This document shows positions 14,430 to 22,593 of a DNA stretch of 48,853 nt, piece after piece. Source of the DNA: Phycisphaerales bacterium (GTDB lineage Bacteria; Planctomycetota; Phycisphaerae; Phycisphaerales; UBA1924); NCBI GenBank assembly GCA_022843545.1, contig JALHNL010000015.1:1-48853 (forward strand). Reading direction: 5' to 3'. The notes under the pieces are model-generated. The model saw nothing but the letters and a program-made list of their open reading frames with translations, did not search any database and was not told the DNA's origin. Within the stretch, counting starts at the first letter, position 1. Each line of letters opens with the position of its first letter. Both the position numbers and the translations under genes were made by a program.

Positions 14430-16896
14430 GCCCATCGATGTCGTGCTCGACGCGCTCACGCGAGCGGGGTGCCCTCCCAAGCGACACGGCGAGGCGTGGT
14501 CGGCCCGGTGCCCGGCGCACGATGACCGCAATCCGTCACTGTCGATCGGCGTCGGCACGGACACCCGAGTCCTCCTGCACTGCCACGCCGGTTGCCCGGT
14601 CGAGGCGATCGTCGGCACGCTCGGCCTGGCGATGAAGGACCTCATGCCAGCACCTGTGGTCGAAGCGAGGAGACTCTCCGCCCAGCGAACGGTCGCGAGC
14701 GATGCCACCTTCACCACCTCCGACGAAGCGGTCGCGGTGCTGGAGCGGAAGCACGGACCGTGCGCTGCACGCTGGGCATACACCGACGCACAGGGTGTCT
14801 CCGCTGGAGAGGTGGTCCGTTGGAACCCGCCCGCAGGTGGAAAGGTCGTGCGCCCAATCAGTCGGCGGGGTGATGGCTGGGTGATCGCCGCAATGCCGGA
14901 GCCGCGGCCACTCCTGAACCTGCCGGAGTTGTCGCGGTTGCCCGACGGCGCGTGGGTCTACATCGTCGAGGGCGAGACGTGCGTGGACGCGGCCCAGGCC
15001 ATCGGCCTCGTCGCCACGACCAGCGCTGGCGGCAGCAAGGCGGCGGGCAAGTCCGACTGGTCGGTCATGAAGGGCAAGGTCGCGGTGATCCTCCCTGACC
15101 ACGATACCGCGGGTGAGGCCTATGCCGAAGAGGTCGCGAGACTCTGCCACGCCGCTGGCGCAGAGGAAGTCCGCATTGTTCGGCTCGCCGAGCACTGGCC
15201 CGCGGTCCCACCTGGTGGCGACCTCGTTGATGTGCTTGCGATGGAGGGCGGCGATGCCGAGGCGGTGCACGCGAAAATCGACGCTCTCGCCGTGGCAGCC
15301 GAGCCGGTCGCACCGGATGCAACTGGGGGCATCACTCCGGACGAACGCCCCGCGTTCGACCTCGCCGCGCTCTTCCCCGCCGCCACCGCTGACATCCGAG
15401 ACTACTTCGCCGACCTGGCCCGCTCGACGCAGACGCCGCCGGACATGGCCTCGCTGCTGGGCTTGGCGGTCGCGTCGGCGTGCATCTGCAACGTCGCGTG
15501 CGTTCGCGGGCACGGCGATCACATCGAGCCCGCTCCGCTGTGGGCGCTGGTGCTCTCCGAGCCGGGCACTCGCAAGTCGGCGGTGCTCGCGGAACTGTTG
15601 CGGCCGATCCTGAAGTGGGAGGCGGACAAGGGCCGGGAGATGCGGCCCGTCATCGCCGCGGCGGCTCAGCGGCACCGAATCACCGAGCGCCGCATCCGCG
15701 CGATTGAGGACCAGGCGGGCAAGGTGACCGACCCGTTTAGGCGGGCCGTCGTCGAAGGTGAGGCGATCCGGCTCGCCCAGGAGATGGAGGCGACGCCCGT
15801 GCCGACCGCGCCGGCGCTGCTGGCCAGCGAACCGACGCCTGAAGCGCTCGTGCGGCAGATGAAGGAGAACCACGGCCGCGCCCTGCTCGCCAGCGCCGAG
15901 GGTGACGCACTGGACATCGTGCAGGGCCGATACTCGGGCGTGCGGAACTACGGCGCGATGCTCAAGGGGCACGCGGGCGATCCGATTCGTGCGCAGCGGG
16001 TCGGCCGCCCGTCCGACGTGATCGACCGACCGGCGCTGGCCGTGGCGCTGTGCGTGCAGCGGGCGGCCGTCGAGGCAGTGTGGTGCGATCCGCAGGCCGA
16101 GGGGCGTGGCCTGCTCGCTCGCTTCGCCGTCATCGCCCCGCCCGATCTCGTCGGCATGCGTGACGTGCGCCCCGAGCCGGTGCGCGCATCCGCCCGCGAG
16201 GCTTGGCAGGCCGCGCTGACGCGCCTGCTGTCGTTCGAGCCGAGCGAAGATCCCGACACCGGCCCAGCCGTCATCGCGCTCTCACCGGAGGCCGACGCCC
16301 TCTACCACGCGTTCCAACTCCGCACCGAGGCCGCCCTGGGCTTCGGCGATCTGGCTGAGCGACGCGCATGGGGCGGCAAACTCTGCGGCCTCTCGCTCCG
16401 CATCGCCCTCACGCTCCACGCGCTGGCGACGTGGGGCCGGACGGGTACGCCGGGCGACGCGCGCAGCATCGACGCCGAGACGATGGCCGCCGCCATCGCG
16501 TGGGCCAACTACCTCGCCGCGTCGGAGCGCCACGCGCGGCTCAGCATCACCGAGCCTGCGGAGCAGCGCGCCGTTCGCCGCCACCTCGCCCTCATCGCAC
16601 GCCACGGCGGATCGGTCAGCATCCGCGACTGGCAACGCCTCCGCTCGCTGGCACGGGCGACGGATGCCGAAGCGGAACTGGACGCCTTGGCCAAGGCCGA
16701 ACATGGCGACTGGTCGTGGTCCGCACCCGGGCCGCGTGGCGGGCGGCCGTCGCGGCGCTTCGTCCTGCGGGCCCACGTCCCCGCCTCCGACACATCCCCG
16801 CCCACGGCGGCCCCAAACGCCACGAGTGGCCAACCGGCCGGGGTTCCGTCGGTTTCGTCGGCGTCAGGCGGCACATCCCCGCCGCACGGTGGGTGA
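14422..16896 (+). CDS. Primase/TOPRIM-DUF3987 replication protein
   Basis: I choose the ATG at 14422, overlapping the previous stop, giving 824 residues. The N-terminus has a CHC2-type zinc finger (CPAH at 30-33, CHAGC at 54-58). A TOPRIM domain follows at about 180-280 (YIVEGETCVDAA; ILPDHDTAG). The C-terminal 500 residues match the DUF3987 type of phage and satellite helicase-like proteins, with a P-loop-like EPGTRKSAVL near residue 390. Proteins of this build prime and drive replication of prophages and phage satellites. It lies between the excisionase-like gene and the integrase, the usual replication module. Confidence 0.85.
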   Translation: MGEPIDVVLDALTRAGCPPKRHGEAWSARCPAHDDRNPSLSIGVGTDTRVLLHCHAGCPVEAIVGTLGLAMKDLMPAPVVEARRLSAQRTVASDATFTTSDEAVAVLERKHGPCAARWAYTDAQGVSAGEVVRWNPPAGGKVVRPISRRGDGWVIAAMPEPRPLLNLPELSRLPDGAWVYIVEGETCVDAAQAIGLVATTSAGGSKAAGKSDWSVMKGKVAVILPDHDTAGEAYAEEVARLCHAAGAEEVRIVRLAEHWPAVPPGGDLVDVLAMEGGDAEAVHAKIDALAVAAEPVAPDATGGITPDERPAFDLAALFPAATADIRDYFADLARSTQTPPDMASLLGLAVASACICNVACVRGHGDHIEPAPLWALVLSEPGTRKSAVLAELLRPILKWEADKGREMRPVIAAAAQRHRITERRIRAIEDQAGKVTDPFRRAVVEGEAIRLAQEMEATPVPTAPALLASEPTPEALVRQMKENHGRALLASAEGDALDIVQGRYSGVRNYGAMLKGHAGDPIRAQRVGRPSDVIDRPALAVALCVQRAAVEAVWCDPQAEGRGLLARFAVIAPPDLVGMRDVRPEPVRASAREAWQAALTRLLSFEPSEDPDTGPAVIALSPEADALYHAFQLRTEAALGFGDLAERRAWGGKLCGLSLRIALTLHALATWGRTGTPGDARSIDAETMAAAIAWANYLAASERHARLSITEPAEQRAVRRHLALIARHGGSVSIRDWQRLRSLARATDAEAELDALAKAEHGDWSWSAPGPRGGRPSRRFVLRAHVPASDTSPPTAAPNATSGQPAGVPSVSSASGGTSPPHGG

Positions 16897-16981
16897 TTCC
16901 GCCCACATTCCGCCCGAATCCCCCAGTTCCGCTTGACACTCGGCCCGTCCGAGCCTGACTGGCGACACGGAGGTCCGCCCG

Positions 16982-18298
16982 ATGGCGAGCATCACGACCC
17001 GCAAGAACGGCAGCCGGTTCATCACCTTCCACGACGCCGTGGGCAACCCGCGGCACATCACGCTCGGGCAGGTCGCCAAGCGCTACGCGGAGGCGTTCAA
17101 GGTCCGCGTCGAGGACCTCGCCGCGGCCGCGCTGCACGGTCACTCGCCAACCGACGATACCTCGCGCTGGCTCTCGTCGCTCGAGGATCGCTTGTACGTC
17201 AAACTCGCGGCGGTCGGCCTGGTGCCTGAGCGGCAGAGCGCCACCATCGGCACGCTGGTTGAGCGGTACATCGCGGAGCGGAAGGACGACCTCAAGCCTG
17301 AGAGCACTCGCAAACTCCGGCAGACGGAGACGAAACTGCTGGCGTTCTTCGACAAGGACAAGTCGCTGCGGAAGATCACCGCCGAGGACGCGACGGCGTG
17401 GCGACGGTCGCTCAAGGACCTCGGCCTCTCCGAGGCGGCCATCCGGACGCACTGCGGCAACGTGAAGACCATGCTCGGCGAGGCGAAGCGCCGGAAGGTC
17501 ATCGACGCCAACCCCTTCGACACGCTCAAGAGCGGCCCGACGCCGAGCAAGTACACCCGGTACATCACGCCCGACGAGATCCAGCGGGTCATCGACGCCT
17601 GCCCCGACGCGGAATGGCGGTTGCTCTTCGGCCTCGCCCGCTTTGCCGGGCTCCGTATCCCCAGCGAGTCGCACCGCCTCACCTGGGCCGACGTGGACTT
17701 CGAGCGGGCTCGCCTGACCGTCCACAGCCCCAAGACCGAGCGCTGGGAAGGCCACGACCAGCGGGTGGTCCCAATCACGCCGAAGTTGATGGCGCTGCTG
17801 CGGGAGCGCTTCGAGACGATGCCCGAGGGCGAAACGCCGCTGGTCACCATCGGCGGCAAGGGGGCCGTCATCCGGCGGGTGCGTCGCATCTGGGCGAAGG
17901 CGAGCGTGGAGCCGTGGGCGCGGCTGTGGCAGACGCTTCGCTCGTCGTGCGAGAAAGAATGGGCCATGACGTTCCCGCAGTTCGCCGTGAGCCGGTGGAT
18001 CGGGCACAGCATCACCATCAGCGGCAAGCACTACGCCAACGCCGTCCCGGATGAACTCTTCGAGCGTGCGGCCAACGCCACGGCCTGCGCGCAGCGCCAG
18101 GCGCAGCGGAAGGCGTCGGATGGGGCCGGAAACGAGCAGAAACAGGGGAATGGCGCGGATCGCGCTGAAGCGCGGAACTCCGCAGATTTCCGGGACTTGC
18201 GGCTAGTTTCCGCAAGTCCCGGTGTTTCGGAAGAATGGAGCCGGGGGGAATCGAACCCCCGTGCCGAGACGGTCAGCGTGCAGCCTCTACGCGTGTAG
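16982..18298 (+). CDS. Tyrosine site-specific integrase of the element
   Basis: ATG 16982 follows GGAGGT with a 7-base spacer; the product is 438 residues. A SAM-like core-binding domain (about 90-185) precedes the catalytic domain with Arg225 (GLRIPSE), Lys251, Arg320 (LWQTLRSS, where the usual His is Gln), His342 (GHS) and nucleophile Tyr351 (KHYAN). After residue about 385 the chain is low-complexity, crosses a 13-bp stem-loop and the 29-bp att core, and ends in ssrA DNA read antisense (WSRGESNPRA, then ETVSVQPLRV). In the circular element the same frame continues into 6438-6717, so the free form would encode a longer integrase. Confidence 0.9.
   Translation: MASITTRKNGSRFITFHDAVGNPRHITLGQVAKRYAEAFKVRVEDLAAAALHGHSPTDDTSRWLSSLEDRLYVKLAAVGLVPERQSATIGTLVERYIAERKDDLKPESTRKLRQTETKLLAFFDKDKSLRKITAEDATAWRRSLKDLGLSEAAIRTHCGNVKTMLGEAKRRKVIDANPFDTLKSGPTPSKYTRYITPDEIQRVIDACPDAEWRLLFGLARFAGLRIPSESHRLTWADVDFERARLTVHSPKTERWEGHDQRVVPITPKLMALLRERFETMPEGETPLVTIGGKGAVIRRVRRIWAKASVEPWARLWQTLRSSCEKEWAMTFPQFAVSRWIGHSITISGKHYANAVPDELFERAANATACAQRQAQRKASDGAGNEQKQGNGADRAEARNSADFRDLRLVSASPGVSEEWSRGESNPRAETVSVQPLRV
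18190..18222. other. Perfect 13-bp stem-loop beside the right attachment site
   Basis: The arms 18190-18202 and 18210-18222 are fully complementary with a 7-base loop, ending 10 bases before the att core. It could be an integrase/excisionase arm site or a weak terminator for the integrase. Confidence 0.6.
18233..18261 (+). other. Attachment site, right (3' end of intact ssrA)
   Basis: Identical to 6409-6437. It forms the T-arm 3' part and acceptor strand of ssrA, which the element restores on integration. Confidence 0.9.
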
Positions 18299-18583
18299 CT
18301 TGTGGCTTGGTTTCGAGCGGCGGGCGATCACAAGCACACTCCCGCCGCGCTAGATCCCAGTGGTTTCTCGCGCTGGGTCCCCGGGATCCCGCACCAGCGC
18401 CAGCCCGAAGTCATGGAACCGGCGGTTGTCGGGCCGCCCCCACCGGTTCCTGCGAGCCTAATTAGGCCGCGAGAGCATAGTTGTTATTGGCAACTATTGT
18501 TTTGCCCGCTTTTTACGTGGCAAGCGGGCGCCACGACGCGCCACCACACACCTCGCACGCTCGGTCGAAACCACATCGGCCCC
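18236..18583 (-). ncRNA. ssrA: tmRNA (transfer-messenger RNA)
   Basis: The minus-strand transcript begins GGGGCCGATGTGGTTTCGAC and ends with the T-arm and GGCTCCA, 348 nt; CCA is not encoded. The 5' GGGGCCG pairs with CGGCTCC to form the seven-base acceptor stem, including the G3-U70 wobble that specifies alanine. The mRNA-like part reads AATAGTT then GCC AAT AAC AAC TAT GCT CTC GCG GCC TAA, so the encoded tag is ANNNYALAA, preceded by the alanine carried by the tRNA-like domain. tmRNA with SmpB rescues stalled ribosomes and tags products for proteolysis. The gene is the target of the adjacent element. Confidence 0.95.
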
Positions 18584-18603
18584 GACGAATCGACGTACCC
18601 GAG

Positions 18604-18609
18604 AGTATA
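18604..18609 (-). promoter_or_regulatory. Probable -10 box of ssrA
   Basis: TATACT on the minus strand would start transcription about 14 bases before the mature 5' end. No good -35 hexamer is visible at the usual distance. Confidence 0.45.
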
Positions 18610-18732
18610 GGGGGCCGCGAGCGCGAACGCGCCGCATCCCAATCGGCAAGCCCGCGAGCCAGAGCGAAGGCCCAAGCGTGAGCGACGATCTCAGCCCATG
18701 GCCCGGAGCGCTCTTCAACTCAACGCCTCTTT

Positions 18733-18772
18733 CACTCCGTCACTCCGTCACTCCGTCACTCCGTCACTCCGT
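18733..18772. repeat. Octamer tandem array (5 x CACTCCGT)
   Basis: Five perfect copies. On the minus strand the unit reads ACGGAGTG, and the array supplies the TGA stop of the acetyltransferase gene at 18748. Confidence 0.9.
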
Positions 18773-19443
18773 GACCCCCTCACCCCATGCCCATCCCGAT
18801 CCCACTCCTCCCGCAGGATGCCCCAAGACAGCGTGTCCTGCCAGCCCACGCCATCCACCCAGCGATCGAGAACGCGTTGCTGTTCCAGCCGCAGACCGAT
18901 CTTCCGCGGCACGCCCTCCGACGCCGCGTTGCCCCCGGCGCACAGGATCTCGACGCGCCTGAAGCCCCACCCCGGCACCTCGCGCCCATCCGCCCCGCGG
19001 AGCGCCTCGCCCTGCGGCGTGAGCATCCACGAAATCAGCCACCGCGTCGCCTCGGTGCAAAACCCCTGCCGGCGCGACCGCGCGTCGGTCCAGTAGCCGA
19101 TCTCGCCCTGGTGCGTATCGCGCTTCAGCGTGTGAAAGCCCGAGCCGCCCACCAGCGCGCCGGTGTCGCGCCTGAACACGCCCAGCACCAGCGCGTCGTG
19201 CTCGCCCAGGTTCTCGCTCTCCCGGCGGAACCGCACCAAGTCGTGGATCGTCTCATTCAGGGTCAGGTGGCTGCTCTTGGCCCACGGCAACCAGGGCAAG
19301 AGCGACTCGCGGCTCAGCGTGATCGCCTCGTTGAGCGCACGCTCATCCCCGTCCCGATATCGCCGGATGACCAGCCGCGGCGTGGTCAGCACGTCGGGCA
19401 CGGCGGCGGGTGGAGTCCACGGTGCGGGCTTCTGGAGCGTCAT
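18748..19443 (-). CDS. GNAT-family N-acetyltransferase (RimJ/RimL-like)
   Basis: The 231-residue product opens with LTTPRLVIRRYRDGDERAL and has the acetyl-CoA-binding region GEIGYWTDARSRRQGFCTEA followed by FRRVEILC, typical of RimJ/RimL-type acetyltransferases that modify protein N-termini, amino acids or drugs. The substrate cannot be told. Its C-terminal dozen residues are encoded by the octamer array, so the end may vary in length between strains. It is divergent from the ThiF-like gene, with 56 bp between the starts for both promoters. Confidence 0.85.
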   Translation of the reverse strand: MTLQKPAPWTPPAAVPDVLTTPRLVIRRYRDGDERALNEAITLSRESLLPWLPWAKSSHLTLNETIHDLVRFRRESENLGEHDALVLGVFRRDTGALVGGSGFHTLKRDTHQGEIGYWTDARSRRQGFCTEATRWLISWMLTPQGEALRGADGREVPGWGFRRVEILCAGGNAASEGVPRKIGLRLEQQRVLDRWVDGVGWQDTLSWGILREEWDRDGHGVRGSRSDGVTE

Positions 19444-19499
19444 GCCTAACGGTAAGGCCGCGAGGACCCGTCGAGCCCGCCCGCGCTCTACCGTTCTCC

Positions 19500-20582
19500 G
19501 TGGACCCCTCGAGCCTCCCCCCCGAACTCGCCCGCTTCCACCGGCAGATGCTGCTTCCGGCGGTGGGTGTTGAGGGTCAGCGCCGCCTCGCGAGCGCTCA
19601 CGCGGCGATCGTGGGTGTCGGCGCGCTGGGCTCGGTCGTCGCCGATCTGCTCTGCCGCGCGGGCGTGGGCACGCTCACGCTGGTCGACCGCGACGTGGTG
19701 GAACTCACGAATCTCCAGCGGCAAACGCTGTACGACCAGCGCGATGTGGGCACGCCCAAGGTCGAGGCCGCCGCTCGCCGCCTGGGCGCGATCAACTCGT
19801 CGTGCCGGGTGTACGCGGAGATCGAAGACCTCCACGGCGAAGTCGCCGAGCGCGTGCTGGGCCTGCTGGGCCCGCCCGATTCCCGCCCGGGCGTGCTCAT
19901 CGACGGCGCCGACAACTTCGAACTGCGCTTCCTGCTCAACGACCTGAGCGTGAAGCACGGCGTGCCGCTGGTCTACGCCGGCGCGGTGGGCTCCGCCGGG
20001 ACGCAGGGCACCTTCACGCCCGCGCTGGGCGGGCCGTGCCTGCGCTGCGTGCTGGGCGAACCGCCCGAGGGCGGCGCGGCCGCGGCGGGCGGAACGTGCG
20101 ACACGGCGGGGATCTTCGCGCCCGTCTCGATGATCGTCGCCGCCTGCCAGGCCGCCGACGCGATCAAACTGCTGCTGGGGCGAGCGGACCTGCTCTCGGG
20201 CACGCTGCTCAGCATGGACCTGATGGCCAACCAGCGCCGGCGGGTAGACCTCCGCGGCTCGCGCGATCCGGATTGCCCCTGCTGCGGGCAGCGGCGCTTC
20301 GAGTTCCTTGCCGCACGGCGCGGCTCCGGCGCAACGGTGCTGTGCGGGCGCAACTCCGTGCAGATCGGCGCGACCCGCCCCATGAGCGGCGACCTGCTCG
20401 CGCTCCACGATCACTTGCGCCGCGCGGGCGTTCAGCGGCTGGAGCACGCCGAATCGCTCGTGCGCTGCGCGCTCGAGGGCGGTCACGGGCTCACCGTCTT
20501 CGCCGACGGGCGCGCCATCATCTCCGGCACCACCGACGTGCAACTCGCCCGCTCGCTCTACGCACGCTACGTCGGCGCCTGA
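19500..20582 (+). CDS. ThiF/MoeB-family E1-like adenylyltransferase
   Basis: GTG 19500 gives 360 residues beginning MDPSSLPPELARFHRQM, the normal family start; the longer frame overlaps the divergent gene. The nucleotide-binding motif GVGALGS is at residues 39-45, followed by LVDRDVVELTNLQRQTLY, a substrate-side DGADNFELRFLLND, the catalytic-cysteine region GGTCDTAGIFAP and a zinc CPCCG motif paired with CLRC. The C-terminal 90 residues form an extra domain. These enzymes adenylate the C-terminus of a ubiquitin-like sulphur carrier (ThiS, MoaD) for thiamine or molybdopterin synthesis. A nearby thiE favours a thiamine link, but no carrier gene is seen. Confidence 0.85.
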   Translation: MDPSSLPPELARFHRQMLLPAVGVEGQRRLASAHAAIVGVGALGSVVADLLCRAGVGTLTLVDRDVVELTNLQRQTLYDQRDVGTPKVEAAARRLGAINSSCRVYAEIEDLHGEVAERVLGLLGPPDSRPGVLIDGADNFELRFLLNDLSVKHGVPLVYAGAVGSAGTQGTFTPALGGPCLRCVLGEPPEGGAAAAGGTCDTAGIFAPVSMIVAACQAADAIKLLLGRADLLSGTLLSMDLMANQRRRVDLRGSRDPDCPCCGQRRFEFLAARRGSGATVLCGRNSVQIGATRPMSGDLLALHDHLRRAGVQRLEHAESLVRCALEGGHGLTVFADGRAIISGTTDVQLARSLYARYVGA

Positions 20583-21334
20583 TCGCCCCGGTCCCCCACT
20601 CTCCTCGGCCACCACGCCGCCACGTCCAGCGATCTGACGTAGTGCGCGATCGGCTCGCCGCTCACCCCGGGCAGGCCCGAGGCCTCAGGCAGTGTGCAGG
20701 CACGCACGCTCGCCGACGCGGGACACAGCGGCCACGGCGCATGGTGGACCTCGCCCCGCAGAATCACACCCGACGCCCGCGCCGAGTACAGGCAGTAACG
20801 CTCCGTAAGAAACGCGTCCAAAGACCCTGGCGCCGCCCGATACACCGCGCCCGATGGACGATACGAGCACTCCACCACCGCCCCCGGCGCGCCGCGGTGC
20901 GTGCGCCGGCTGCGATACGTCACCTGCCCGTCCGCCCCCTCCTCCACCGACATCGCCGCGTCGAAGTAGGGCAGCGAAAACGTGAACCGCGCCGCCCTCA
21001 CCGCCGGACGGTTCGCCGCATCGAGGCTGAAGAACCACACGCCGGGCTTCTCGCCGTCGGTGACGTACGTGCGCAAGTTGAGTTCCGGAAACCACCGAAG
21101 CCCGGGAATGGCGGGCAAACGCCAGTGGCGCACACCGCTCATGATGAACGGCACCACCCCCAGATAGGCCGCTCCGTCAAACGTGTCGATCCGGAGCCCC
21201 GCGGGAACAAGGGGCCGGATCAACTCCGCGTCAATCCGCCAGTGCAAGAAAGCCAGGTGCTCCCATCGCATGAACATCGCCGGCGTGCCACTCGGCATCG
21301 GCCACGGTCGATGCTGCACGTCGTCAAGCTTCAT
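20567..21334 (-). CDS. DUF2071 (YqjF-like) family protein
   Basis: The ATG at 21334 gives 255 residues starting MKLDDVQHRPWPMPSGTPAM. Segments MRWEHLAFLHWRIDAELIRPLVP, GAAYLGVVPFIM and TYVTDGEKPGVWFFSLDA are characteristic of the YqjF/DUF2071 family, which resembles acetoacetate decarboxylase in fold and has no settled function. Its 3' end overlaps the ThiF-like gene by 16 bases, in convergent orientation. Confidence 0.85.
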   Translation of the reverse strand: MKLDDVQHRPWPMPSGTPAMFMRWEHLAFLHWRIDAELIRPLVPAGLRIDTFDGAAYLGVVPFIMSGVRHWRLPAIPGLRWFPELNLRTYVTDGEKPGVWFFSLDAANRPAVRAARFTFSLPYFDAAMSVEEGADGQVTYRSRRTHRGAPGAVVECSYRPSGAVYRAAPGSLDAFLTERYCLYSARASGVILRGEVHHAPWPLCPASASVRACTLPEASGLPGVSGEPIAHYVRSLDVAAWWPRRVGDRGDQAPT

Positions 21335-21402
21335 CGGCTCGGTCCTTCCGCAGGCAAAGGCGACCCGGCGCACTCACCCCGCACTCGCGCGACTCACCGT
21401 CC

Positions 21403-22554
21403 CTATCCCCTCTGGCTCGCCGCCGCGTCCAGCGCCCGCCGCAACTCCGCGCACACCAGCCCGGGCTCCTCGGCCTGGCAGACCGCGCTCGACACCGCGA
21501 TGCCGCGCGCGCCGACGCGGATGAGTTCGGGCAGGTTCTGAGGCGTGATCCCGCCGATCGCCAGGTGCGGGATGTGCGGGTTGGCGTCGAGGTACGTCTT
21601 CAGGTACGCCGGCCCGGTCACCACCTCGGCCTTGGTGGACGTGGCGAACATCGCGCCCACGCCGCAGTAGTCCGCGCCTTCATCGCGCGCCTGCGCCGCT
21701 TCGTTCAAGTAGTGCGTCGAAAAGCCCACCCACATCCGCTCGCCCACGATCTGGCGCACCGACCGGATGGGCAGGTCCTGCCGTCCCACATGAACGCCAT
21801 CGGCCCCGCACAGCAGCGCGATGTCCGGCCGATCGTTGATGATCGCGTGGGCCATCTCGCCCGGCTGCGCTTCGGGATCAGGATCGAACACCGACACCGG
21901 CGTGCGCTCATGCGCGATCTCCACGAACTCCCGGGCTCGCCGGAGCAACTCCGCGTCGCGCATCTCCTTCTCTCGCAGTTGCAGGCAGTCCGCCCCGCCC
22001 GCCTTCGCCAGCCGGGCCACTTCCTGCCACGGCCTCCGGCACAGCTTCTCGCTGATGATCACGCACAACCGCCACTGCGGGCAAGCCTTGGCCGCTCCCA
22101 TCGCCAGCACCATCACTTTCTCAACGTCGTAGTGTCTGTACCGCAACTTCTCAAAGCGCTCCGACGGCGGCGGGCCCATGGGCGCCGCGCCCGGCATAGC
22201 CGCTTCCCCACGCGGGCCAAAGGCCCTGATCTTCACCGACTCTTCGATCGTGCGCAGAGCCTCGCCCACGCGCTTGCCCGCCGCCACCACCATGTCGCGC
22301 AGCGAGCCCCGCGAGAACTCCGTGGCCGTCTTGTTGCCCGTGCCCACGTCGCCCGCGGTGTCACGCCCCGCTTGCAGCATCGCTTCATCCAGGTGCGCCG
22401 CCTTCACGGCCTCCTGCAGCCCGTGCCGCAGGTCCTTGATCTTCGCAGAGAGTTCGCCCGAGTTCAGATGAAACCGCGCCGCGTCCTCCATCACGCGCCA
22501 CCCCTCGCGCACGCGATTCAGATTGGCGTCCAAGATGCGGAGGATGCTGTCCAT
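21403..22554 (-). CDS. thiE: Thiamine-phosphate synthase with N-terminal ThiD2-like domain
   Basis: The 383-residue product is longer than ordinary ThiE (about 210). Residues 1-130 (LRILDANLNRVREGWRVMED; AGKRVGEALRTIEE) match the ThiD2-type helical domain found fused to ThiE in cyanobacteria and planctomycetes. The rest is a ThiE barrel: LQLREKEM, IINDRPDIAL, DGVHVGRQDLP, VGFSTH, DYCGVGAMFATSTK and IGGITPQNLPELI. It joins the pyrimidine and thiazole moieties of thiamine. It lies 39 bp downstream of purM in the same direction and is probably cotranscribed; AIR, the PurM product, is also the pyrimidine precursor. No TPP riboswitch fits in the gap. Confidence 0.9.
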   Translation of the reverse strand: MDSILRILDANLNRVREGWRVMEDAARFHLNSGELSAKIKDLRHGLQEAVKAAHLDEAMLQAGRDTAGDVGTGNKTATEFSRGSLRDMVVAAGKRVGEALRTIEESVKIRAFGPRGEAAMPGAAPMGPPPSERFEKLRYRHYDVEKVMVLAMGAAKACPQWRLCVIISEKLCRRPWQEVARLAKAGGADCLQLREKEMRDAELLRRAREFVEIAHERTPVSVFDPDPEAQPGEMAHAIINDRPDIALLCGADGVHVGRQDLPIRSVRQIVGERMWVGFSTHYLNEAAQARDEGADYCGVGAMFATSTKAEVVTGPAYLKTYLDANPHIPHLAIGGITPQNLPELIRVGARGIAVSSAVCQAEEPGLVCAELRRALDAAASQRG

Positions 22555-22593
22555 GGTCTCATGGCCGTCGCGGACCTGCGACGGACACCACGC

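Larger units (their letters stand above)
6409..18261 (+). mobile_element. Integrative phage-like element in ssrA, about 11.85 kb
   Basis: Boundaries are the two identical 29-bp ssrA-derived cores. The right half has an ordered phage-like block (unknown protein, sigma-like factor, protease-capsid fusion, excisionase-like protein, primase, integrase), all on the plus strand. The left half carries defence-type cargo (OLD nuclease, type II restriction-modification). No terminase, portal, head-tail connector, tail or lysis gene is recognised. A satellite that borrows helper functions or a degraded prophage both fit. Integration keeps ssrA intact because the right core restores its last 26 bases. 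Confidence 0.85.

Noticed and set aside
18302-18681. Small ORFs across and beside ssrA
   Set aside because: They overlap the tmRNA or its promoter region and have no ribosome site or family.
22555-22593. TPP riboswitch before thiE
   Set aside because: Only 39 bases separate purM and thiE, too few for the element, and no consensus is seen.
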